A stretch of DNA of 22,057 nt from Arenicellales bacterium (GTDB lineage: Bacteria; Pseudomonadota; Gammaproteobacteria; BMS3Bbin11), in contig JARFQC010000231.1 of NCBI GenBank assembly GCA_029287965.1, positions 1-22,057 on the forward strand. Direction: 5' to 3'. Below are positions 14,830 through 22,057 of the stretch, piece after piece. How positions within the stretch are numbered: position 1 is the first letter of the stretch; the number at the start of each line of letters is the position of its first letter. The notes under the pieces were generated by a model. It saw nothing but the letters and a program-made list of their open reading frames with translations. It ran no database searches and was not told the origin of the DNA. A program made the position numbers and the translations under genes.

Positions 14830-16140
14830 TTGACCTACACGGCGGAAAAGCTAGCACCCCGTCGTGAACTCGTATCATGGGCGATGTACGACTTTGCCAA
14901 TTCCGGCTATACCACCGTTGTCCTGACTGCAATCTTCAATGCCTGGTTTGTCAGCATGCTGACCAGCGAGGCTGCAAACGGTAATTCGGGCGCCGGCACG
15001 CTGTACTGGAGCATCGCTGTAGGTATTGCCAACACCCTGATCCTCCTGTCCGCACCGGTACTTGGTGCGATTGCTGACTATTCGGCGGCCAAGAAGAAAA
15101 TTCTCGCTTTCGTTACCTTCGGCTGCATCCTGCTGACAGGCATGCTGGCCTTCTCTGATGCAGATCGATTGCTGTTTACCATGATATGCCTGGTCGGTTC
15201 GGCATTTTTCTTTGGCAGTGGTGAGAACCTGATTGCCTCCTTCCTGCCCGAAATTGCCCCGCCCGACCACATGGGCAGGGTATCCGGCTATAGCTGGGCG
15301 CTGGGTTACGTTGGCGGTCTGCTGGTGCTTGGCATATGCCTGGCCTACATCGAATATGCCAGCGGCAAGGGACAGTCACCGGACCAGTACGTCCCGGTGA
15401 CCATGTGGATCACTGCAGCGGTCTATGCCCTGGCAGCCCTGCCGACATTCCTGTTTCTGCGCGAAAGATCGGTCCCAACCGCGGAGACACCAACAACCGC
15501 ATGGAAATACGTCAGCATTGGCTTCGGCCGGTTAAAGCATACCCTGCAGCACCGCCATCGCTACCGTGACCTGTTCCGCTTCCTGCTCGCCTTATGTGTA
15601 TTCAGTTGCGGTATTTACACGGTCATCGTCATTGCCGCCATCTATGCCCAGCAGGCGATGGGATTTTCCACTGCTGACAGCATCAAGATGATCATGGTTG
15701 TCAATATCACCGCAGCCATCGGCGCTTTCCTGTTTGGCAAGATACAGGATGTCCTGGGAGCAAAGCGCACCCTGGTCCTGACCTTGCTGCTGTGGATTCT
15801 AGCCATCGCAATTGCCTGGCAGGCGACGACAACGACACTGTTCTGGATCTCGGCCAATCTGATCGGCATCGCAATGGGCTCGAGTCAATCGGCAGGCCGC
15901 ACATTGGTCGGCCTGTTCTCACCGAACGGCCGTAATGCCGAATTTTTCGGCCTGTGGGGACTATCCATCAAGACCGCGGCCATTATCGGCCCGATGTGCT
16001 ACGGACTGATCGCCTGGTATACACAGGGTGACCACCGGCAGGCCATACTGTCTACCCTGATCTTCTTCGTTGCCGGCCTGGTACTGCTGCTGACCGTCAA
16101 CGAGGGACGCGGGCGGCATCACGCACAGCTTGAACAATAA
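14830..16140 (+). CDS. UMF1 (Atg22-like) family MFS transporter
   Basis: An inner-membrane transporter of about 436 residues with some 12 hydrophobic helices. The family signature opens the protein: RELVSWAMYDFANSGYTTVVLTAIFNAWF. Next comes the A-like loop APVLGAIADYSAAKKK and, mid-protein, EIAPPDHMGRVSGYSWALGYVGG, both typical of UMF1/Vacuole effluxer (Atg22-like) proteins; substrates of bacterial members are not well defined. I chose TTG 14830, which follows the egtD stop by 4 bases; the frame also continues back into egtD (TTG 14743), and the first ATG (14884) would remove the conserved SWA. Close linkage with egtD makes a role in moving ergothioneine or an amino-acid precursor a hypothesis only. 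Confidence 0.85.
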   Translation: MTYTAEKLAPRRELVSWAMYDFANSGYTTVVLTAIFNAWFVSMLTSEAANGNSGAGTLYWSIAVGIANTLILLSAPVLGAIADYSAAKKKILAFVTFGCILLTGMLAFSDADRLLFTMICLVGSAFFFGSGENLIASFLPEIAPPDHMGRVSGYSWALGYVGGLLVLGICLAYIEYASGKGQSPDQYVPVTMWITAAVYALAALPTFLFLRERSVPTAETPTTAWKYVSIGFGRLKHTLQHRHRYRDLFRFLLALCVFSCGIYTVIVIAAIYAQQAMGFSTADSIKMIMVVNITAAIGAFLFGKIQDVLGAKRTLVLTLLLWILAIAIAWQATTTTLFWISANLIGIAMGSSQSAGRTLVGLFSPNGRNAEFFGLWGLSIKTAAIIGPMCYGLIAWYTQGDHRQAILSTLIFFVAGLVLLLTVNEGRGRHHAQLEQ

Positions 16141-16150
16141 GCCTATCATT

Positions 16151-16172
16151 CTGCAGGCGCAGCAGCCTGCAG
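16151..16172 (+). other. hairpin between the MFS and acyltransferase genes
   Basis: CTGCAGGC, 6-base loop GCAGCA, GCCTGCAG: a perfect 8-bp stem 10 bases after the MFS stop. There is no T-run, so it is more likely an mRNA-stabilising or attenuating hairpin than a full terminator. Confidence 0.5.
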
Positions 16173-16233
16173 GAGGCAGGTGGAGACCGCGTTGCTGATT
16201 GTTGGCCTGGCAGCGCACGAGTAGAATTTCAGT

Positions 16234-16929
16234 ATGTCGACCACTGCCATCACCCTCCTTGCCGCTATACTGATTGCTGCAGCCATTGCAGGGCTGATAC
16301 GTGCCGCCGGCAAGGCCAACGAGGCAGACTGGGGTGATGCCGTATCCAACCATATAGACGGCCTGAACCGGTTGTTCGTGCGCAACTACCATCGACTGGA
16401 AAAGGTCCATTTCGATCTGCCCGACGAAGGACCTGCCCTGGTGGTTGCGAATCATATATCCGGTCTCGATCCCCTGCTGCTAATGGCCAGCAGCAAGAGG
16501 CCGCTGCACTTCCTGATTGCCAAGGAAGAATACGAACGCCCCGGCCTTAAATGGTTATTCGACCGCGCAGGCGTAATCCCTGTCGAGCGGACGTCCCGGC
16601 CGGAACGGGCACTGCGCGCCGCACTGCGCGCACTTGAGGAAGGCAAGGTCATCGCCCTGTTTCCATTTGGCCGCATCCACCTCGACAGTGAACCTCCGAT
16701 CCGCATCAAAGGTGGTGCCGGCTTTCTTGCCGCACGTTCGCAAGCACCCGTTTACCCGGCCCGCATCGAGGGTGTGGCAATGAAAGATTCGGTTATTCGC
16801 GCAGTGATAAAACGGGGCCATCCAAAACTGTACCCTCTTGCATCAATTCGGGTGGAAGATGAAGACACCAGGGCGTTTCTGGATAAGCTGAGCGGCCTGT
16901 TGAGTACAACAATCAAGGAGGCCACGTGA
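16234..16929 (+). CDS. PlsC-like lysophospholipid acyltransferase family protein
   Basis: A probable membrane-bound acyltransferase of 231 residues, of the 1-acylglycerol-3-phosphate acyltransferase superfamily. An N-terminal helix (about 4-23) anchors it. Motif I is NHISGLD (H74, D79, the catalytic HX4D). Motif II is around GVIPVERTS (113-121). Motif III reads FPFGRIH (143-149), where the family normally has FPEGxRS, so the substrate-binding glutamate is replaced by phenylalanine. Motif IV is around APVYPARIEG (171-180). The substrate is therefore uncertain. It lies 93 bases after the MFS gene, has no clear ribosome site, and may be transcribed with egtD and the transporter or from its own promoter. 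A repeat-like element follows its stop. Confidence 0.82.
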   Translation: MSTTAITLLAAILIAAAIAGLIRAAGKANEADWGDAVSNHIDGLNRLFVRNYHRLEKVHFDLPDEGPALVVANHISGLDPLLLMASSKRPLHFLIAKEEYERPGLKWLFDRAGVIPVERTSRPERALRAALRALEEGKVIALFPFGRIHLDSEPPIRIKGGAGFLAARSQAPVYPARIEGVAMKDSVIRAVIKRGHPKLYPLASIRVEDEDTRAFLDKLSGLLSTTIKEAT

Positions 16930-16934
16930 TGGCT

Positions 16935-17080
16935 TTTGTCCCTGTAGCAGCGGCGGCCTCGCCGCGATCCGATTTTCGCGCTCACATGATCGTCCAAATA
17001 TTTCGCGGCGACGACTGCATGGATGCAGGAGGTAGAGCAACGCATGGAGCAGTTGCCGAAGCCGTCTCTCCTACAATTAA
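16935..17080. repeat. REP/MITE-like degenerate repeat element
   Basis: A non-coding stretch with several hairpins: GCGGCG-GCCT-CGCCGC (16950-16965), CTGCAT-GG-ATGCAG near 17017-17030, and GCAAC...GTTGC-type arms near 17038-17056. Its two ends resemble each other in inverted orientation: CCTGTAGCAGCGGC at the left and, on the minus strand, TTGTAGGAGAGACGGC at the right. TGTAGGAG-CGGC ends are common in dispersed repeats of Pseudomonas and Xanthomonas relatives. The 65-residue plus frame through it is the kind of translation such repeats yield and is not a gene. Confidence 0.5.
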
Positions 17081-17086
17081 GACCTC

Positions 17087-17114
17087 GTTGAACTTGACTG
17101 CTATAACCCCATAT
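17087..17114 (+). promoter_or_regulatory. sigma-32 (heat-shock) promoter of clpB, overlapping a possible sigma-70 promoter
   Basis: GTTGAA (17087-17092), 14 bases, CCCCATAT (17107-17114). The consensus is CTTGAA, 13-15 bases, CCCCATNT, so the -10 is perfect. TTGAAC (17088-17093) and TATAAC (17112-17117), 18 bases apart, could serve sigma-70 for basal expression. Confidence 0.82.
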
Positions 17115-17151
17115 AACCTGTAGTTAAAATTATTCAGGGGTAGTGACAACC

Positions 17152-19749
17152 ATGCGAATGGACAAACTGACAACCAAGTTCCAGATGGCCATCGGCGAAG
17201 CACAGAGCATTGCTGTTGGCCGCGATCACCAGTTCATTGAACCGGTGCACATGATGGCAGCACTGATGGACCAGGAAGGCGGTAGTGTACGCCCAATCCT
17301 CGCACAGTCCGGCGCCAATGCGGCCAAGCTGCGCGCCAACCTCGACGAGGCACTGGACAGCATGTCTTCGGTCGAAGGGACGGCCGGTGATGTGCAGATA
17401 TCCAATGACCTGGGCAAACTGTTCAATGTAACCGACAAGCTGGCCCAGAAGCGCAACGACCAGTACATCTCGAGTGAACTGTTCCTGCTTGCTGCCGCAC
17501 AGGACAAGGGTCCGTTGGGCAAAATGCTGCGCGACGCCGGCGTCAGCGCGGGTGCGATCGAGCAGACTATCGACACGGTACGCGGCGGTGAGAGCATCGA
17601 TGACCCGAATGCCGAGGAACAGCGCCAGGCTCTGGAAAAATACACCATCGATATGACCGAGCGGGCCGAGCAGAACAAGCTCGACCCGGTTATCGGGCGT
17701 GACGATGAAATCCGCCGCACCATCCAGGTGCTGCAGCGCCGTACCAAGAACAACCCTGTACTGATCGGTGAACCCGGCGTCGGCAAGACCGCTATCGTCG
17801 AAGGTCTGGCCCAGCGCATCATTGACAACGAGGTACCTGAAGGCATCCGCGGCAAGCGTTTGCTCTCCCTGGATCTCGGTGCACTCATCGCCGGCGCCAA
17901 GTATCGCGGCGAATTCGAAGAGCGTCTCAAAGCAGTGCTCAATGACCTCGCCAAGCAGGAAGGCCAGGTCATCCTGTTCATCGATGAACTGCATACCATG
18001 GTCGGAGCAGGCAAGGCAGAAGGCGCCATGGATGCCGGTAACATGCTCAAACCGGCCCTGGCGCGTGGCGAGCTGCACTGTATCGGCGCCACCACGCTGG
18101 ACGAATACCGGGAATACGTTGAAAAAGATGCGGCCCTGGAACGACGCTTCCAGAAAGTGGTTGTCGATGAACCGTCGGTCGAGGACACCATAGCCATCCT
18201 GCGCGGACTGCAGGAGCGCTACGAAGTCCACCACGGCGTCGACATCTCCGACCCGGCACTGGTCGCCGCGGCCACACTGTCGCACCGCTACATCACTGAT
18301 CGCAACCTGCCCGACAAGGCCATCGACCTTATCGACGAGGCCGGTGCACTGATACGCATGGAGATCGATTCCAAGCCGGAAGAAATGGACAAGCTTGACC
18401 GCCGCCTGATTCAGCTGAAAATCGAACGTGAAGCCGTCAAGAAGGATACTGACGACGCCTCCATGAAGCGTCTTGCAGATCTGGAGGAAGAGATCGACCG
18501 GCTGGAACGCCAGTACTCGGATATGGAAGAGGTATGGAAAGCCGAGAAATCAGCCGTCCAGGGGGCGACACACATCAAGGAAGAACTGGAGCAGGCCCGC
18601 AACGAGCTGGAAAACGCCCGTCGCGCCGGCGACCTGCAGCGCATGTCCGAGATCCAGTACGGCCGCATACCAGAGCTGGAAAAACAGCTCGAGGTGGCCG
18701 AAGCAGCAGAAACGCAGGAGATGACCCTGCTGCGCAACAAGGTCACCGAGGAAGAGATCGCTGAAGTCGTCTCCAAGTGGACCGGCATTCCGGTCTCGAA
18801 GATGCTCGAGGGCGAACGCGAAAAACTGCTGCGCATGGAAACGGAACTGGGTAAGCGCGTCATCGGCCAGTCCGAAGCCATCGGCGCCGTGTCTAATGCA
18901 ATACGCCGCTCACGCGCCGGTTTGTCAGATCCGCGCAAACCGCTCGGTTCATTCCTGTTCCTCGGCCCGACAGGTGTCGGTAAGACAGAGCTGACCAAGG
19001 CGCTGGCCCACTTCATGTTCGATACCGAGGAAGCGATGGTCCGGGTCGACATGTCCGAGTTCATGGAAAAGCATTCGGTTGCACGCCTGATCGGCGCACC
19101 GCCGGGCTATGTCGGCTACGAGGAAGGCGGCTACCTGACCGAACTGGTCAGACGCAAGCCCTACTCCGTCATTCTGCTCGACGAGGTCGAGAAGGCGCAC
19201 CCGGATGTGTTCAATATCCTGCTTCAGGTGCTTGATGACGGCCGGCTGACGGACGGACATGGCCGTACGGTCGATTTTCGCAACACGGTCATCATCATGA
19301 CCTCGAACATGGGATCAGATGTCATCCAGGAAATGGCCGGGGAAGAAAACTATGCCGCCATGAAGGAAGCCGTGCTGCAGATCGTCTCCACCCATTTCAG
19401 GCCCGAGTTCATCAACCGTGTCGACGAACTGGTTGTATTCCATCCACTCAACAGGGAACAGCTGCGTGGCATTGCCGCGATTCAGACACGGTACCTCAGT
19501 GACAGGCTTGAAAGCCGCGACCTGGGCCTCAGCTTTACCGAGGCGGCACTCGACCTGGTGGCGGCCGAAGGCTTCGATCCCGTCTACGGTGCACGGCCGC
19601 TCAAGCGTGTCATCCAGACCGAGGTCGAGAACCCGCTGGCGCAGGACATCCTGTCCGGCAAGTTCCTGCCCGGGGACGTTATAGAGGTTGGCGTAGACAA
19701 CGGCCGTTTTGCATTTGAAAAGCAGCATTCGGCTGACGACGCGGCCTGA
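17152..19749 (+). CDS. clpB: ATP-dependent chaperone ClpB (Hsp104 family disaggregase)
   Basis: ClpB is a hexameric cytoplasmic AAA+ machine that, with DnaK, rescues aggregated proteins after heat stress. It has 865 residues (E. coli 857). In order: Clp N domain (about 1-145, DKLTTKFQMAIGEAQS, FIEPVHMMAALM); first AAA+ domain with Walker A GEPGVGKT and Walker B ILFIDELHT; the coiled-coil middle domain (about 400-530, charged heptads such as DLEEEIDRLERQYSDMEE), which separates ClpB from ClpA; second AAA+ domain with Walker A GPTGVGKTE, pore loop GYVGYEEGG and Walker B VILLDEVEKAH. I chose ATG 17152 because MRMDKLTTKFQ aligns with E. coli MRLDRLTNKFQ; AGGGGT lies 10 bases upstream. A GTG at 17143 is less likely. 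A sigma-32 promoter precedes it and a strong terminator follows. Confidence 0.97.
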   Translation: MRMDKLTTKFQMAIGEAQSIAVGRDHQFIEPVHMMAALMDQEGGSVRPILAQSGANAAKLRANLDEALDSMSSVEGTAGDVQISNDLGKLFNVTDKLAQKRNDQYISSELFLLAAAQDKGPLGKMLRDAGVSAGAIEQTIDTVRGGESIDDPNAEEQRQALEKYTIDMTERAEQNKLDPVIGRDDEIRRTIQVLQRRTKNNPVLIGEPGVGKTAIVEGLAQRIIDNEVPEGIRGKRLLSLDLGALIAGAKYRGEFEERLKAVLNDLAKQEGQVILFIDELHTMVGAGKAEGAMDAGNMLKPALARGELHCIGATTLDEYREYVEKDAALERRFQKVVVDEPSVEDTIAILRGLQERYEVHHGVDISDPALVAAATLSHRYITDRNLPDKAIDLIDEAGALIRMEIDSKPEEMDKLDRRLIQLKIEREAVKKDTDDASMKRLADLEEEIDRLERQYSDMEEVWKAEKSAVQGATHIKEELEQARNELENARRAGDLQRMSEIQYGRIPELEKQLEVAEAAETQEMTLLRNKVTEEEIAEVVSKWTGIPVSKMLEGEREKLLRMETELGKRVIGQSEAIGAVSNAIRRSRAGLSDPRKPLGSFLFLGPTGVGKTELTKALAHFMFDTEEAMVRVDMSEFMEKHSVARLIGAPPGYVGYEEGGYLTELVRRKPYSVILLDEVEKAHPDVFNILLQVLDDGRLTDGHGRTVDFRNTVIIMTSNMGSDVIQEMAGEENYAAMKEAVLQIVSTHFRPEFINRVDELVVFHPLNREQLRGIAAIQTRYLSDRLESRDLGLSFTEAALDLVAAEGFDPVYGARPLKRVIQTEVENPLAQDILSGKFLPGDVIEVGVDNGRFAFEKQHSADDAA

Positions 19750-19772
19750 ACCGGTCAGCATAACTTAAACTC

Positions 19773-19802
19773 AAAGCCCCGCAGGTCTGCGGGGCTTTTT
19801 TT
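19773..19802 (+). terminator. intrinsic terminator of clpB
   Basis: AAAGCCCCGCA, loop GGTC, TGCGGGGCTTT, then a run of T to 19802. The stem is 11 bp and GC-rich, 23 bases after the clpB stop. Confidence 0.93.
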
Positions 19803-19859
19803 ATGTCCGGATAATGGGTTTTAAAAGCGGTTCAATACAGGTCTAAATCGGATACCATA

Positions 19860-21185
19860 ATGCGCATGGTATTTCCGTCCACCCAAGGCCGCTTCAACCC
19901 CGCACTTCTCGTCATTGCCACGTTGCTGGTGACTCACCCGTTAAGCCTTGCTGCCCAGACGGGCGCTGCAGGCGAGACAGAGGAAACCACCGACCCGTTC
20001 GCTGACATCAAGGAGTTCGAGGCGCAAGAGGCCCGTGATCGCGAAATCAGCGCCGGCGAAGATCCTATCGCACAGCGTCAGGCCACCAAGGAAGAAGCAC
20101 CGATTGAGGAAGTGCTGGAACCTGACGAACTGAGCGCCTACACCAGCCTGCGGGTGCGCTACCGCAAGACCGGTGGTGATGGTCAGGTCGATGACGGCGG
20201 GTCGCGTATCGGTGCCAATGGACACTGGCAATTCAAACCGCGCTACTGGCTCAGCGGACAGGCAGAAATAGGCTTCAATATCCTCGACTCGTTCAATTCC
20301 ATCATCGATCCGGGCTCCAGTTCATCGACCGGTAGAGACGAAATCTTCTTGCGGCTGCTGTACGTCAACCTGGAAACACCCAGGACCTTCGCCATTCTCG
20401 GCAAGGCCTGGTCCACCTATTACAGCGTGGCCGGCTTCACCGATCGCTTCGAAGGCACGGGCGGATCGGCCAGCGGCGCATTCAATGCCGGTACGGATGG
20501 CGGCCCATCGGGTACCGGGCGTGCCGACGAGGTATTGCAGACACGTATCAAGATCGATCCTTCCAAGTACCTTGCCAGGAATCTGAAGCCCTTCACCCTC
20601 AACGTCCAGTTTCAGAACAACCAGGAAATCCCGATCAACGAAGGACTGAGTAACGACATTCAATCTTCTGTGAAATACGGCTACGCGTTAGGCCTCAGTG
20701 CACTGCTGCGTACCCGCGACAATTTCAACCTGGGTATCGCCTACAACCGGTCAAAGATCAGCGATGATGAACTGTCAGAACTGAACAAGATTGGTATAGA
20801 CGGGGATGGCAAGGCCCTGTTGATAGGTACCCGCTGGTTTAGCGAAAACTGGTATCTAGCCACTAATTTTTCAGCGTTGTGGAATCACATGACCACGGAA
20901 GACGGTATTTTTTTCGACGGACTGGGCTGGGAAACCTATGCCCAGTACAACGTCTACAAGCGCTGGTGGGCCATAGGCGGGTGGAACTACCTCAAGCCCA
21001 ATGACAACCAGAAGCAGGCTGGCGACTACCAGATCAAGTACGGTGTACTCGGGCTGCGTTACAGCGTCAATCAGTTCAATCGTATGCTGTATGCTAACGT
21101 GCGTTTTGACGACAGTACATCCACCGATGGCAGTGGTAAGCTCAGCAACACCTACACGGTAGGTGTTCGCTGGAACGACCCGTAA
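19860..21185 (+). CDS. porin-like outer membrane beta-barrel protein
   Basis: A 441-residue exported protein. The signal peptide is about 1-32 (hydrophobic LLVIATLLVTHPLSLAAQ, cleavage probably near LAAQ). A periplasmic acidic segment of about 60 residues follows, rich in E and D (EETTDPFADIKEFEAQEARD, then EEAPIEEVLEPDEL). From about residue 92 come alternating amphipathic strands with aromatic girdles (LRVRYRKTG, YWLSGQAEIGFN, FAILGKAWSTYYSV, NLGIAYNRSK, WWAIGGWNYL, YGVLGLRYSV), as in the general porin family. It ends TYTVGVRWNDP, so it lacks the C-terminal Phe/Trp usual for BAM recognition, the last Trp being fourth from the end. The start has GGA 7 bases upstream. The hydrolase gene follows after 13 bases, so they are likely one operon. 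Pore specificity is unknown. Confidence 0.8.
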   Translation: MRMVFPSTQGRFNPALLVIATLLVTHPLSLAAQTGAAGETEETTDPFADIKEFEAQEARDREISAGEDPIAQRQATKEEAPIEEVLEPDELSAYTSLRVRYRKTGGDGQVDDGGSRIGANGHWQFKPRYWLSGQAEIGFNILDSFNSIIDPGSSSSTGRDEIFLRLLYVNLETPRTFAILGKAWSTYYSVAGFTDRFEGTGGSASGAFNAGTDGGPSGTGRADEVLQTRIKIDPSKYLARNLKPFTLNVQFQNNQEIPINEGLSNDIQSSVKYGYALGLSALLRTRDNFNLGIAYNRSKISDDELSELNKIGIDGDGKALLIGTRWFSENWYLATNFSALWNHMTTEDGIFFDGLGWETYAQYNVYKRWWAIGGWNYLKPNDNQKQAGDYQIKYGVLGLRYSVNQFNRMLYANVRFDDSTSTDGSGKLSNTYTVGVRWNDP

Positions 21186-21198
21186 GCAGGATCCCGAC

Positions 21199-22009
21199 AT
21201 GCCCTTCTCTACCCTGAATCTTTTCCGCCGCATCGTGAAAATGCTGCTGTATACCGCCTTCGGCACCATAGTCGGAGCAGTCGCCCTGTACATACACATG
21301 ATGAACGACCGGCCGGACCTGCACGACTGGCACACGGTCAAACTCGATGAAGAATTCACGGAAAAAAAAGCCGGAACCATCACTTCCTTCAGTGATTACC
21401 TGCAGCTCGATGAGCGTCTGTTCGAACAGATGCAGGACAGGATCAAGGTCGATAGCGACGCAGCTCCCCGACATGACCTGAACAGGTTCGACAGCGGCAG
21501 CCTGGCCGACCCGACCAGCTACCCGGTCAACTGGAACCGCAGCTTCGAATTCAAGCAGGAAAGACCTCGCGGCGGCGTCCTGCTGCTGCATGGCCTGTCT
21601 GATTCCCCTTACAGCCTGTTGACGGTTGGCAGGGCTTTGTACGAACAGGGATATTATGTACTGGGGCTGCGCATGCCGGGCCACGGCACCATACCGTCCG
21701 GACTGGTCTACTCGAACTGGCAGGATATGGCCGCGGCAGTCAGACTGGCAGCCAGGCATGTCAGCGAGCAGATAGGCGCTGACACTTCGTTGCACGTGTT
21801 CGGTTACTCCATGGGAGCGGCACAGGCTGTCAACTATGCACAGCAGGCCATGCAGGACTCATCACTTCACAAGCCAGCCTCACTGGTGCTGATCTCACCG
21901 GCCATCGGTGTTTCGTCAGCCGCGGCACTGGCTGTCTGGCAATCACGCATGGCGGAGATTCCCGGGCTGGAGAAACTTGCCTGGAGCGCGATCGGTCCGG
22001 AGTATGATC
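21199..22009 (+). CDS. alpha/beta hydrolase (lysophospholipase/carboxylesterase-like), cut by contig end
   Basis: A partial protein of about 270 genomic residues. The N-terminal membrane anchor (about 14-34, VKMLLYTAFGTIVGAVALYIHMM) places the enzyme on the periplasmic side or in the membrane. The hydrolase core shows the oxyanion segment GVLLLHGLSDSPYS, RMPGHGTIP and the nucleophile elbow FGYSMGAA with the catalytic Ser. The Asp and His of the triad would lie beyond the end. AGGA (21188-21191) stands 7 bases before ATG 21199, which is 13 bases after the porin stop, so it is co-transcribed with the porin. A role on lipid or ester substrates entering the periplasm is conceivable but not shown. 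Reading on past 22009 gives residues encoded by sequencing adapter (SYTHLRAHET), which are not part of the protein. Confidence 0.85.
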
Positions 22010-22057
22010 CTGTCTCTTATACACATCTCCGAGCCCACGAGACGGAGAGACTCATCT
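22010..22057. other. Illumina Nextera adapter left on the contig end (artefact)
   Basis: 22010-22028 is CTGTCTCTTATACACATCT, the Tn5 mosaic end used in Nextera libraries. It is followed by CCGAGCCCACGAGAC (22029-22043), the read-2 adapter arm, then what looks like a 10-base index GGAGAGACTC and ATCT, the first bases of the next adapter part. This is not genomic DNA. Confidence 0.98.

Noticed and set aside
16151..16172. Rho-independent terminator after the MFS gene
   Set aside because: The stem is good but there is no T-run on either strand.
16926..17123. 65-residue plus frame after the acyltransferase
   Set aside because: It runs through the REP-like repeat and the clpB promoter; its peptide resembles translations of dispersed repeats.
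17134..18285. Minus-strand open frames of 383 and 323 residues
   Set aside because: They are antisense to clpB, whose codon pattern produces long mirror frames; no ribosome site or domain.
21830..22024. Minus-strand frame starting MYKRQ
   Set aside because: Its start lies in the Nextera adapter; MYKRQ is the known translation of that adapter.
1..22057. CRISPR arrays, tRNA/rRNA genes, IS elements, prophage
   Set aside because: No spaced direct repeats, cloverleaf sequences, transposase or phage motifs were seen by eye; a dedicated scan was not possible.

Overview
This window reads as ordinary chromosome from a free-living, probably marine or aquatic gammaproteobacterium. The evidence is a dapA-bamC pair, a large single-chain PurL, an outer-membrane porin, a ClpB with a sigma-32 type promoter, and a two-component pair resembling the marine proteobacterial dedicated sortase (Pds) regulators. 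I cannot name a genus. Coding density is high. No stretch of more than 300 bases lacks a gene; the longest gaps are about 220 bases (5435-5655 and 16930-17151). I saw no tRNA, rRNA, CRISPR array, insertion sequence or prophage.

Layout. (1) 1-5073, minus strand: dapA, bamC and purL, with purL cut by the left edge so that its glutaminase domain is missing. (2) 5176-5655: a 60-residue orphan gene (minus) with its own ribosome binding site and terminator, then an intergenic region with two interleaved perfect inverted repeats. (3) 5656-8542, plus: a response regulator and a histidine kinase with a CBM9-like sensor domain. (4) 8549-9284: a solo DUF2384 (Xre/MbcA/ParS-type) gene (minus) whose promoter carries a 7-bp-arm palindrome, and a two-helix small membrane protein (plus). 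(5) 9281-11290: a coupled PqqD-like/HprK-like pair (minus) divergent from an orphan ABC ATPase (plus). (6) 11287-16929: a divergent ergothioneine locus. egtC, egtB and a family-6-type DNA glycosylase lie on the minus strand; egtD, a UMF1-type MFS transporter and a PlsC-like acyltransferase lie on the plus strand. (7) 16930-19802: a REP-like degenerate repeat, a sigma-32 promoter, clpB and a strong terminator. (8) 19860-22009: a porin and a truncated alpha/beta hydrolase.

How genes work together. EgtD trimethylates histidine, EgtB adds the sulfur conjugate from gamma-glutamylcysteine, and EgtC removes glutamate. The C-S lyase (EgtE) is not in this window. The DNA glycosylase starts inside the egtB stop codon (GTGA overlap), so it is probably co-translated with the ergothioneine genes. 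The PqqD-like/HprK-like pair resembles the 'HPr-rel' modules of proteobacteria, but no substrate peptide gene is visible beside it.

Artefact. Bases 22010-22057 are Illumina Nextera adapter (transposase mosaic end, read-2 adapter arm, index-like bases), not genome. The genomic part ends at about 22009, and peptides translated across that point are spurious.

Most notable for follow-up: the interleaved repeats between the orphan small gene and the response regulator; the egtB-DNA glycosylase coupling; the PqqD/HprK pair without a precursor; the Pds-like kinase without a sortase nearby; and two convergent gene pairs whose stop codons share a single CTAG.
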